A DNA stretch of 64,000 bases, taken from NCBI RefSeq assembly GCF_017562075.2, contig NC_054085.1:33605039-33669038 (forward strand), given 5' to 3'. The stretch's first letter is position 1, and each line of letters starts with the position of its first letter. The notes beneath the pieces are model-generated. The model had not been told where the DNA came from. It saw only the letters and a program-made list of their open reading frames with translations, and did not search any database. Source of the stretch: Anopheles merus (lineage: Eukaryota; Arthropoda; Insecta; Diptera; Culicidae). Of the stretch, positions 49,875 to 61,700 are shown one piece after another. The position numbers and the translations under genes were made by a program.

Positions 49875-52800
49875 AATGTTTGTCATTAGTGGAGCCATTT
49901 TATTGAACAGTGGCACTTGAGTGAAGTTCGTGATATTAGGTATTCCTCATTTTACAAAAGCATATCCAATATGGTAGGAAATTGATTTGGCTGCAGCCAT
50001 TAAAGCACAGCCGGTTTAGAGAAGATCTTTGTCTGATTATAAAGGTCATACCAATCAGATACCTGGAGGTGTAACCGTGATGTCCCTCAAGTCAAATAAA
50101 TCAAAATTCTGGGTGTGTATAAATTAAATCAGACATAAAAGTTATCTAAAAATAGATAGCTTGGACATGGTGTATAAAGCTTAATGTTCCGTTCGCAGCT
50201 AAGACTCACTAGAGGATTTAGGAGATTTTGATACATAATGAAAAGACCCATTGTTTGTCATATCTTAGTAGAGCGTACATCAGGTACATTAGAGCCTAAA
50301 GATGCTGTGTTTGTAATAATAACAATCGGTCATTATGTTACCGCCTTACGCGTTATGCTCCTGGGTTACTATCTGAGACATTACCCATCCGGAACATTCA
50401 ATGTTGAGTTTCCTTTTTGAACATTGTGCCCATAACTTGAGCTGACGGAATTTCGAAATCTTATTAATTTTGTTTCCTCCAATTGAATCACGATTTAGTT
50501 TTCATTTTAATTAAAGTTGAACTTGATTAAAAAAAATGCAAACAAAAGATTGCATGCCGCATACGACCGTAACCCAATTTGAAACCGTTTCCTAAGAAAC
50601 AGACAAACAAAATCCATTCTAGAGGCGATAGAACTATCGATTGCGTGTGCAACGTTTCGGACGCAAACGGAAATGCAAGGTGCCAAGAAGAAGAGTAGTA
50701 ACCTACCCCAATAAGGAAAGAATTATGTGATACAATCCCGTGGAGAACGGCCGATAACAACGCAATCAAAAGAATCAGCATCAAATCGAAGAAGCACAGC
50801 AAAAAATAATCAAAAAGTAAAATAAAATCCCACAAACAAAAAAAATACCTCCTCACAGACAGAACCAAACTCGCACCAGCTCGAAGCGAGTAAATGGAGT
50901 GAAAGTATGCAAGAGCATTGCTGTGCACAGAACGAAAGGGAAGAAAATGAATTAGACTCGTGCGGCGGTTGCGGAGCGCGGCCGCGGAGAAGGGTACGAA
51001 TGAAAACAACGATCGTATATCACCATAAATGGTATGGAATGAAAATTGCATGGTTAGAAGCCATAAAACAGCGTCCTTCACCACTACTCCGGTGGCTCCG
51101 TTCACATTTCGGGCCCGATTTGGGTATTTCGTTTTCATTTATTGGAACTGAAAGCAGCGTGTAGCAAAGGGCCGGCGCTCTGGTCATTCGGATTGTGTCG
51201 TTCGTTTTTATCACAGTATTTTTTGTGTGTGTGTTTGTCCGTTCCGTGCTGGCGGGTTGGTATGTCACTCCTGCTCTTAGTCTACTGCCGTCCGAGAAAG
51301 GGTTTCGTGAAAAAAGAGCATAGCAAGGGTGAAAGCAAGTTTGGGCTTTCATGTACCCCCAGTACGTATTGGACGCCTTCGAAAATCGGTGTGGTGGTCA
51401 TTGGCCATTGCCTTTCTGGACGGCTTACACGATGGACTTTCGTTCGATTACTGTTCGCTTCGGAAGATTATCTTCTTTGTTTGTGTGTGTTGTTTTCATC
51501 CCCTTCATTGGCAGGAAAGGAAACGCAACCTAATTCGGCACTTTGATACGGCACATCTGATACTGGGCAGAATTTGAAACATCTGCGTACGCGCATAGAG
51601 GCAACAGAACCTGAACCCTGCACTGCCGGCACTACTACGGCTAAAGAGTCGACGGGCGACGACGAAAGGCTTATGTTGCATGCTGTTCGTCTGGTCTGGA
51701 TGCAAAAAAAAACATTCAGCTCGAGAAGTCAGATCAACTAGAAGCCCTGCTGCTTGCGGACGCACCGATCGAAATTCGATTTGCCATTTAGGTGTGCATG
51801 CACCCGGAAACACAACACGCGCGCGTGTGTGATGTGAACAAAAGAACAGCAAAGCTGGCTTATTGCCCAGCTTTCCCCTGCACTGTACAACACTAATTCC
51901 CTACTATCGGTCAGATCGGTCCTTTGGTGTGTGTGTGTGTGTGTGTTTGACCGGTACCGTCCGGTAGCTCTAGCGATCTAGCTGGCGGTGCGAAATTGGC
52001 GAAATTGAGTGGAAATTCTCGCCTTGTAAACAAACGAATCACAAAAAAAGCAAAACAACCCCTCCTCCTTCCAGTGGCATGCTGCAATTTCGTCGAGCGC
52101 AGTTACTGCTGCACCTTTTAACACACATCACGCTGCTTGGTGGTCGGTGGGTCACCGCCACTTCGTTTATTTTCCATGTGACCGTTGACCACCAGAAGGC
52201 AAGGAAAAGGTACAGCAAAAAAAAAATGCCACCATTCGTTCTTTTAGGTGACTGCCGTGGATGTGATAAGAGGAGTTGGACAGCGGATAGAAGAAGAAAA
52301 AAAACAACAACAAGGTAACAACACTACCGGAGCCACCGGAGCCACCTGCACAGCCAGGATCACCTCCTCGTATGTCAGCGGTTGGCGTGAAAAATGGCAA
52401 AAGGGTAAAGAGGAAATTAGCTGCACGAAGGGCACAACTTTACTGCTGCATAGCAAGAGAGAGAGAGAGAGAGAGAGAGTGAAAGAGCGAAAAAAAAACA
52501 ACAATGGAAACGCGATCGCAGCAACACGCGATATTGCATGTGGCTAAGAAAATTCGATTTCCCATACGCAAGAGTACAGGGACCGTCCGTACAGGTCAGC
52601 GTGTGGCAGCTGCTACCAGGGGCACCCAGCACTACGGGTGGGCTATGCATTGGGAAAGCAAGCGCGTTTGCAAGTTACCGAACTTTGTGTCCGTGTGTGT
52701 GAGTGTGTACTTTTCGAAACCTCGCTCGAAAGCGCCATTTTGGCTGGCTGGCATGGGTTTGATAGTTGATTAATGTCACCCGGGATGTTGGATGAATAAT

Positions 52801-55800
52801 TTGTAAATCTTTAACGGGGGAATTGGCCCGCACCGGGACTTTCGGGGCTTCCGGGGCCCGTGGTGTGTAGTCTCCGTTCTCTTCCCCATCCCACATACTT
52901 GGTGGCCTTGCTTGGCTGTCTATGTTGTAGTGTGTGTTTCTGTGTGCAGTATTTGCAGTGAGTGGGATTTACGAGCTGTATGAGAATGTGTGCGCGTGTC
53001 TACCTGAAGTAGTAGGATGCGAGCCGGCACTACAGTCCTTGGCATAAATTAGATAAGAACCCCTTAAGGGAGGCTCATTGGAGCGCAAGTGAAATGAGGA
53101 TAAATAGGGAAGTAATAAAGGAGCGGTGCGCGCTCGTGTCTGGCTGGAGGTTTAGGGATGTAAATTGCCGGCTGAAGCTTACAGTTTACAGAAAGCCCTA
53201 ACTTCACCATGACAACAAACACGTACCGCTGGAAGAGGGCGTGAGGTAATGTATTTTTTAACTAGGTACAAAGAAAAGGTGTAGCTTTTTAACATGCATG
53301 AATGATCATACAAATACATCGTCGCGTGATGGGTATAACTCAGTTATTGTAGTGTTTTTTATTTGTATTTTTCGTAATTATTTTACTTCATGTTCAAGAA
53401 ATGTGATCGAAAACACGATTTGTGAAACTATTTGAAAATTAGATAAGAAAGGAAAACATATAGAAACAGCATTTTAACTAGAGCTGCGTACTGAATTAAA
53501 TAACATTCATTATTTGAAGAAATTGGATCATTATTTTTAAAGCAAATTTTAAATTTATTCATTTTTAATTTAAAATAGCTTGCATTGCGGTGTCTTTGGG
53601 GTAAGAATTGTTTCTCTTTCTTACCAAAAGTTTTAAATCTAATTCTTGAAGGTTTGTCAGGTACCTGTATGCCAAACTAGCGTTCTGAAGCCAGCAGTTG
53701 ATTTTTACCTATTTTAATGAGAGTTTGATCATTTTGGTAATTTCGTGTTTAAGATTTGTAATGAATGAATATGGTACGAGCTTTTTAAATATTCACATTT
53801 CTTTTCCACACTCTTTCTAAAAGCACTTTGTTTATTGTGCCACATTTTAGGTGCTCCTCCATGCTCCTCCATGCTCCCGCAGCATTATGGTCTTAAAGTG
53901 TCCCGGAGTATATGTAGAAACCACTTCCACGAATGGAGAATGCACCTGATGTCACATGAAAAGACACGGTACAAAGAGCACTGATCATAACCATGTTTTA
54001 ATCGTTCGCAAGCGAGATGTTGAGTGCCGCTTATAAACATAGTTATGGGCAACAGAAATATGATGTACTCATAAACCAACTAAATTATTTTGTTAATAGT
54101 AATTATAACACATTATGTTTTCTTGATGTTTTCTTGAGCGCATGTATCTAACAGGAGTTGTAAAAAGTATTAAACCAAACTTAGTTAAACACAAGCTAAT
54201 TTTACCGCATGCTTCTTCAAATGTATATGATGGAAAACACTTCATTAGTACCTTCAGCTCCCGATTAAATCGTTCATATTATTATCTAAACAACCAGCCG
54301 CAACAAGCGGTAAGCGAAATTGCATTACACACGACGATTTGTAAGTAACTGCCTACCTTCAGGCGTATAATCCGTGCAAACGTCGCTCTCGTCAAGTACA
54401 CTCGCTGACTCGCGTTCGCGCACAAACACCACCATTTCAGTAAACATACGCAATTACGGTGGCGGATGTTACGGATATCCCGGCCCATGCGACACACTTG
54501 GTGCAAAAGTTAACAAACCATTCACGCGGCTTATAATACACCGTTTGGATGAGGAGGTTGACTCTTCACCTCACTGTACAAGGTCTTGCGCCACAAGCAT
54601 TGCTTTTAATTTCACACCACTGCTGAGCTGAGTTGCGCTGCTTTTCTTTTTTTTTCTCCGTCCTCTGGAAGGTGATTCAAAACGGTACAGGTGTCGGCTT
54701 CTTAAGCGCAAGAGATCAGCATGCATGCATACACATACAGCCCCCTGTGCCATTAAGACCGGAGAGGTGAGGCGTTGCTGGAAAGAAGGTTACACCTCCG
54801 GAGCTTGTAGGTGTCAAGTGCAACGCTTATCATACGAGCTGCAGCTGTTGGAATACAGCAGCTAAAGAAAAAAGAAGAGTGCCACCATTTGCATTCAAGC
54901 TTAAAAAGCAATGAGCTGCGGAAACGAGGTCGTCGTGCGGCAGGAGCATGGATGCTCCAGGATGCTTTTCACGATCATTCGGGGCGACACTCAGCAAAGC
55001 GGGCAGCAGATTGAAAGGTTTCTCGGTGGCGGCAGCCGTGGTAATCCTTTGCCATCTATTTGCCACGCTCTAAAACTCCTAGTGTCTGTCGATGCCAGGC
55101 GTTTGGAAAGTTGCTGTTGGAAAATTATAAACTATCCTCTAAGCTGGCGAACCCTGGGTGCACGAGCACGACCATCAAGGTGCAGCTGTTAAGTCTGCCG
55201 CAACCCTTGGCAGCGCCATTTGAAGCGTGTCGGTGAAATGGTTTTTCGTGTGAAACGATGGCAGTACTACAGCGACTACCTTTCCGAAACGCGAACCATC
55301 AACCCCATCAAGTGATGGTATTTGATTTCAAAGGATGAAACCTTCCCAACCGGAGCGTCCAAAAGCCATAACACGATGGCATGACGGAACCCGTGTCCGT
55401 GTTTGCTACCCACTACTACTGTGTGGGGCAGTCGAAAATTTCACATTTCGTCCTTTTTCCACAGCTCAGCAGCTTCGTGCGCGATCAGTCGACGTGGAAA
55501 ATCAAAGAACCGGAGTGCTAACGCCGCTCTGTGTCGCTTCGTTGTTTAGTTTTTCCCATCGAATGACGTCACGGGAGCGGGAGAACGGCGTAGAACAACC
55601 AAACCGAGGGAAAGCACCGCTTTACCGAGAACGTAACATACATTAAACTTTTCGCCAAACACAACAAAACCCGTGCTGCTACACATGTTGGAAATTTGGC
55701 GGAACGCTCCATGTCCCGCTTTCCGAGGTGTCTACGTGCCTGGTTCGTGTTTGGGCACAAGAACTCTTAAGAGGATTGATAACACCATCACAAAGCCACC

Positions 55801-57263
55801 GCCGTAGCAGCAGCAGCAACAGCACCGGGAGAGCGTATCCACTTCGGAGAAGCAACAGTGTCCTTCCCACGCTGGTGTCTGCAGGTTGAATTACTTCAAG
55901 GACCCACTCGGAAAAGCGGCCCATCTCCACTACAGAACAGCATCGAATGTGCGCCATCAGCATGTGGAAGAGCAGCGAGGAAAAACAATGGAACTCTAAC
56001 GACAAATCGTTACAATAAACTCCCGGCCCTGTAAGCTCGGGAAGGATTTGTTCGCCTTTCATGCATCCCTTTTTTGCCAATGTTTCATGCTCCCTTCCTT
56101 AGACACAACTCTTTTATGTTTTGTAAAATTATTTGTTGCCAGCAGTTGCAGCTGGGTGTTGGGTGTAGCTTTTGGCGTGTGTGTGTGGATGTATACTCTG
56201 TCCCGGAATAAAACAACGAACAGGGTGGAACGGAGAACGGAGTTGGATTGAAGTGGATGGAAACGACACACTGACGAGATGGAAAAGTTAAACAAAAGCT
56301 TACTCCCGTCCTTGTGCAGGAAGCCATAGAGAAGGGTATTATGAGCAGCAGTAGCGTGCTGGAGGGAACAAAACCCGCCTCCAACGACACATGAACACGT
56401 TGCGAGATGTTTAGTTTGATAATGGTGGGGTAAAACTCACACTGCTGAAGGGAAGAGAAGAGCCAGATGGGATGTGTGCTTAGAGAAAATAGTTTTCACT
56501 GCTATCTCTTCACTCGCGCATCGTATCGAGCAGATTGAATTGCACCGTAGGGGTAGCAGCAGTAACGTTTAAGCAATTATGTGAATGTCACTTTAATTAG
56601 AAGCTTTATGCTTTGTACCATCATTTTAAATGCTCCTTCACAAGGGTAGATTGTGATAAAGATTGTAGATTGTGCAAGTGGTTTGCTTTTCCTGGATATA
56701 ATTTAACTGTATAGAGAGGGTAGAATACACCGTTTTGCCAACGTTTTAAGCGTTAAGGATGGAGTCTTCGAGGTGTGCAATAATTATCAACTGCCCTTTC
56801 ATCCGTGAAGATGAATTCGAATGTTTTAAGTGTGTTTATACATTGTTTTTCATCGTTAAAATAGGTTTTTTGGACAATCTGTTTAACTTGTTTGATGAAA
56901 TTAATAGCCCAGCAAGTTAGAACTCTAATGTTTATACGTTGATAGTTACTTCCACAATCAATATCAATTATGCAATCCAAAGCATCTGGACCCGTGAAAC
57001 TGCTTAGAATGCCTCCGGCGGCGTACTAAACGACAGAAAATATTTACGTACCGTAGCATCAGCATAGCCTACAAGGGGTCAGACACATTTTAATTGATTT
57101 TAATACATCATTAAAATCTGGCTTTACTGTATTGCGATATCAAACATTAACCATGGATAAATATTAACTAAGGCAAAGATTAACAAGGCGCTGAATACTC
57201 CTGAAAGTATGCAACAGATGATTTTTTTTAAATTATGTTAAAAATCAAATTTAATAAATTGAA
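49875..57263. other. No gene recognised over 7.4 kb
   Basis: The longest open frame is 203 codons on the minus strand at 50527-51138. It is hydrophobic, matches no family I know and lacks supporting context, so I do not call it. GT repeats (near 51930) and a GA repeat (near 52456) are short. At 53035 a TA followed by CAGTCCTTGGCATAAATTAG resembles a Tc1-type terminus without a partner. Confidence 0.5.
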
Positions 57264-57265
57264 TA

Positions 57266-57510
57266 CAGTCTGAACTCACTGGTTGAACTTCGATTCCCTG
57301 CCAACTGTTGAATATGTGCTTTTTAGTTGGCACGTTTTTCCATACAAAAAATTTATGAATTTTTTCCCGGCAGGCCATGAATTGTGAAATTTTCAAAAAA
57401 CGGTTTTCCCGTACAAACGCATGCTTTTTAATTGAACTGTCAGCCAACTATCGAGCATTCAACTAAAAAACAGGCCAACTAAAAAGCGTTCAACTATTGA
57501 ATTCTGACTG
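57266..57510. mobile_element. Pogo-like miniature element, copy 2 (245 bp)
   Basis: Left end CAGTCTGAACTCACTGG and the reverse complement of the right end, CAGTCAGAATTCAATAG, are flanked by TA (57264-57265 and 57511-57512). Inside, GGCCAACTAAAAAGCG and its left-hand counterpart TTTTTAGTTGGC form a subterminal inverted repeat. It is homologous to 29768-30054. No coding capacity. Confidence 0.87.
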
Positions 57511-57512
57511 TA

Positions 57513-57830
57513 TATACAATCATTAGTTAACAAAAAAATAAGAGAAAATGCAATAAATAAATTTTAATGATACACGAGATCCGAGGCAAATACAAGCAGA
57601 TAACCCTGAACAACCAAATACCAGCAGATAACTTAATTTTAATTATTGTCTAATTTAATGCAATTTGAAGTGATTTTAACGTAAAAAACAGAAATTTTTT
57701 GACAACTTCGTTAATCTTAAAAAAAATGAAACATGAACGAATTTATTGTTCCTTATTTTATGAAATTTTACCTCTTTCCGAACTAGTGGAACTTGTAGAT
57801 TAACGAATCTACGGTTTTTTGCTATCAACA
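57513..57830. other. AT-rich spacer, nothing recognised
   Basis: About 320 bp of AT-rich DNA between the miniature element and SINE copy 3. No repeat or frame of note. Confidence 0.6.
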
Positions 57831-57970
57831 TTCTTCTTCTTTTTCATTAGCTCAACAACCGTAGGCTTGGCTTTCAGTGACCTATTAATTACCATAGCAG
57901 AATAGTCAGTCCTACGTATGGCGGCACGGTCCATTTGGGGCTTGAACCCGACTGTACTACGAGACCGGCT
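57831..57970 (-). mobile_element. tRNA-derived SINE, copy 3 (A-B spacer deleted)
   Basis: Minus-strand B-box GGTTCAAGCCC (57938-57948) directly abuts an A-box TAGTACAGTCG (57949-57959). The 34-base spacer present in copy 2 is missing, so the internal promoter geometry is broken. The tail is complete: GGTCACTGAAAGCCAAGCC, ACGGTTGTTGAGCTAATG and an A/G-rich end. Body sequence CATACGTAGGACTGACTAT matches copy 1. Confidence 0.85.
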
Positions 57971-58322
57971 ATCAACATTATTAGCATCATGTTATTCCCA
58001 CGAACACACGCTTCCCATATGTTTTACCAATACACACGAGTGCAACTTCAAACTTATCCCGCACACAAAGTAGTTAAAGTACTATTAGCAATTAAACTAT
58101 CGCACCCAAACAAAACGATACAGTTCCACTCCAGTGCAGGGTTGATAGAACACTAAACCTCACTAACGAATACGTAATGGTGTGTAAGTTTTTCCAATAT
58201 GGCTCGTAAGCATAGCGTTGTAAAAGCCACAAGCTCGCCATTGTTGACCGACCCGTCGGCGGGTTTTGTCTTTGGCCAGTGAGTTGGATCGCAAAATTTA
58301 ACGATCGCTTTAAAAACCATTA

Positions 58323-58778
58323 CAGGGTTTTCGAGGATTATATAGACATGTTCAGCGAGTTGTAGATTCGTTCAGGCATATAATAGACTCTTTCAGCGAG
58401 ATATAGAATTGTTCGGAAGTAGGCGTAGATATGTTCGGTTGTACTGTAGAGCTGTCACTTTCGTACCCCTTGGACTGCAGCTTGGATCATTCTCATCAGG
58501 AGGTAAACAAACAGTTTTCGAAAAAATGAGCTTTTTTCAACTAATTTATGTATTAAACAGCTTGGGTAATGATTATTAACTACTTTTAGGACTTTTAAGA
58601 ATGAAAAATTGAACCCTGCGGCACAGTGTGTAAACAAAACAAATGACAGCTCTACAGAATCGCTGAACATGTCTACGCCTACTTCCGAACAATTCTATAT
58701 CTCGCTGAAAGAGTCTATTATATGCCTGAACGAATCTACAACTCGCTGAACATGTCTATATAATCCTCGAAAACCCTG
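58323..58778. mobile_element. Foldback element with 134-bp inverted arms (456 bp)
   Basis: Arms 58323-58456 and 58645-58778 are inverted copies. The outer 107 bases, beginning CAGGGTTTTCGAGGATTATA, are identical, and only about six mismatches lie further in. TA flanks both sides (58321-58322 and 58779-58780). Each arm is built of 20-22-bp subrepeats of the form TAGAnnnnTTCAGCGAG (five copies). The 188-bp centre is unrelated AT-rich DNA without a transposase. The near-identity of the arms suggests recent insertion or gene conversion between arms. Confidence 0.93.
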
Positions 58779-58780
58779 TA

Positions 58781-61700
58781 AGCGGTTACTAGGTAGATGG
58801 AGGCAGGTTCTCGCACACGATGCTTTCATCTGCACGCGTAGTTTGTAGTTGATCGTACGACTGGCCCAGGACAACGGGAGGACAACACTCGTTCGTTCTT
58901 CGTGCTAGCAAACGCCAGCTGACCGAGTCATAGAAGTATCCCATTTTTTTTTACCCTCCGCTTGGTAAGCATCTTTCGCGTGATACAGCCAGACAGCAGG
59001 AGATGTAATGGCAAGCGCCACACCGCTAATGCCGTGTGATTCCGTCCGTCTTACACGATGCGATTAGATTGCGGTATCGGCGGGTGCAGCGAACAGCGTA
59101 AGAAGAACAGGCAGCAGAAGTAGAAAACAATTTATCGCTTCATTAGGCGTCCGAGTGGCAGGACGGTGGCGGGAGCGCCCCGTCTAATGACCCACGAACG
59201 ATACGAATATCTGAATATCAATAGAGATCGGCGAAAAGGGAGAAAATGTTTCGCATCTGCTCGAACGGACGGGGCGGCCGTTATGTAGTTCTTGCAAGTT
59301 GTGCGTGAGCATGTTGTGTGTGTGTTGTTGGTGCTTTAACGAGCCACCGGTATATTTACGCCGAAAGACGTCTTCCATCTTCCAGTCATGCCGAAGCATC
59401 GTTAAGAAGCGCTCTTTATCTCATTAAAGTTTGCTTCGATTCTTATTTATTCGAGATCATTAAAATAACGTTACCGCAAATGGTAACAGGCATGGCAAAA
59501 CCATTACTGCTACCATTTTGCAGGAAAGGTTAAATGCCGGACTTATATAGCAGGAAAGGAGCGCGAGTGCGTCGAAATGGATTCTTAAGAAAGTAAATAT
59601 TCTTTGTTTCAGCACAAGTGTTCAGCGACCATCATGCTATTTCAAAGCTCGCCCGACAAACGTTCGTCACATTTTATTCACCATCACTATCTATCCTCGC
59701 CAGCAAAAACCACCCTCACGCGGTCCGCCATCTTAACCGGTTCCCCGCGACTGCCGAGGACAAATTGCTTGCTTCCGTTTTCCAATTGAACAGTTCAATT
59801 TATTCCATTGCAGCTCAAAAGGCTCCGGCATCTGGTTTCGCTTTCCTTCCACGAAATGTCACTTCTCGCAAGGACGATGTCGACGACGAGGGCGCTTCGT
59901 CTTCCGCTCGATTTGTGTAGCGATTTGCCTGTCGCATTTGCTGAGCATTCCGGGGCATTCCACTTTCTCGATTGCGCTCGAGCCGAGCTCCGAGATCCGA
60001 GCCAATATATCACTTTTGTCGTTTGAAGCATTGCCCTTCCGCACCGCTGCATATGCGGGCCCAAGCAGCGTGTGGGGAAAGGATTTGCGCCTTTCCACTT
60101 TGCGTCAGGTTGCAAAATGGGAAACGGGGTTTTGAAGTGCAGGAATGTGTATGTTTTAAAGTGCGGTTGCCGAGCAAGTGATGAGATTCCAAGGATACCG
60201 AAGCACTGTAGATGAAAGCAACTTGGTTGTTTTTTTTTTCGTTTGATTTCGTTAATACACACTACACTAGTGAATGAGAAATTAATTTTAATTGCTTAAC
60301 TTTCTCGTCTATCGGATCCCGACAAACTGAGTGCGATCTGTCCTTCGCGTTCTACCACAGCCGAATGGAATTATTTCCGAGAAAGTTAGTTTTGCTCACC
60401 CGGCAGCTTCGCCCCTAACAAGGGTGACAAGTGGAGGCTGCTGATCCGGCCCAGGCTTCTGATGAACCTGTCCCCGGTGCCTTACCCACTCATTACAGAG
60501 ACACCTGGGCTGCCTAGGTCGGTTTCGAGAAAACGAGAGTGTTCGCTTGTTAACTGCCCTAATTGGCCTACCTCAAACTAATGACACTTGATCCTTCCGA
60601 AACTTCCGAACTTTTCCTGCCCCGTCCCTACCTCGTATATGGTCCGGTACGGCGATTGGTTTCGGCAGCACCTACCAGGTAACAGCTAGCCAGATTCCGG
60701 GGAGGTTGAGTTGAGGATGAAGCGCAGCCGAGCCTCATACACACCCATCCACGAGCGATTAATGGGCAACTTGGGCAAATGGAACTGACGGGGGGCCGAG
60801 GCGTACGAGATGAGGCCGCTGTGTGGATGGTTGCACATTGATACTAATTAGCTTATTGGCCCGATGCCACCTCCGGGCATTCTGATGACGAGCACGAGTT
60901 GTAATGCAAACATTCATTATAACGCTTCAATGGACGCGTTATCGTGATGTAGGTTTGATTAGGGGCTCGGCGTTAACGGCGAAGGCAAGAGGCAAGATGA
61001 GCTAGGGGCCGGTCGTGAAGCTGCGGCTAGTGATTGAAGGGCCACACTAAAGCGTATGCTTCATAGTCCATCAGGAATGGGGGAGGGGGGCAAGGTTGGG
61101 TTTTTTGGGGTTATTTGTTTGGTAAAACTTTGAACGCCTAAGAAGATTTACTATCGACGGGTTGTTTACTTAGTGGCTAAGTTTACTTAGACAACTAAGT
61201 GTAGTTTTGGCGTAGATATACTTTCTCATAACAATAATAAAAATCGTTTAATAATTATCTTGAAGAGAATTTTAGCAATATTTCATAGAAATTGGAAGAT
61301 GTTATATCGATAGGACATAATAAATTATAAATGTCAAGTAAAGTTATGAATTCTTCGGCCCTTAAATGAGGTTCGTGTGTGAATCTTTACATAATGCTGT
61401 AGCTTATCTGCTATACAGAATCTACTAGAACTTAAAAACCAACCCAAGGTAAGGCTTCTAAACTCCAATGTTTCCGGTAACAGGGATCGCCTGGACGATC
61501 AAGTGTCGATAAGTACGGCTTGAAACAGGATTCACATCAGTTCTACCGATTTCGCCAAAACGAAGACCTTCCTTAACGATGTTTGAAGGCCTCTCTGGCC
61601 AGCACGAGTTCAAAGTTACTACATGCCGACCGTATCCATAATCAAACTTACAGATAGTTATTAATCCTGCCCCTCAACTCCAACTCAAAATTAGATTTAT

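Noticed and set aside
50527..51138. 203-codon minus-strand open frame, hydrophobic
   Set aside because: No recognisable family, AT-rich antisense of a purine-rich stretch that naturally yields hydrophobic codons, and no promoter or splice context.
53035..53058. Possible Tc1-type terminus after TA
   Set aside because: No matching inverted end with a TA flank could be found within several kilobases.
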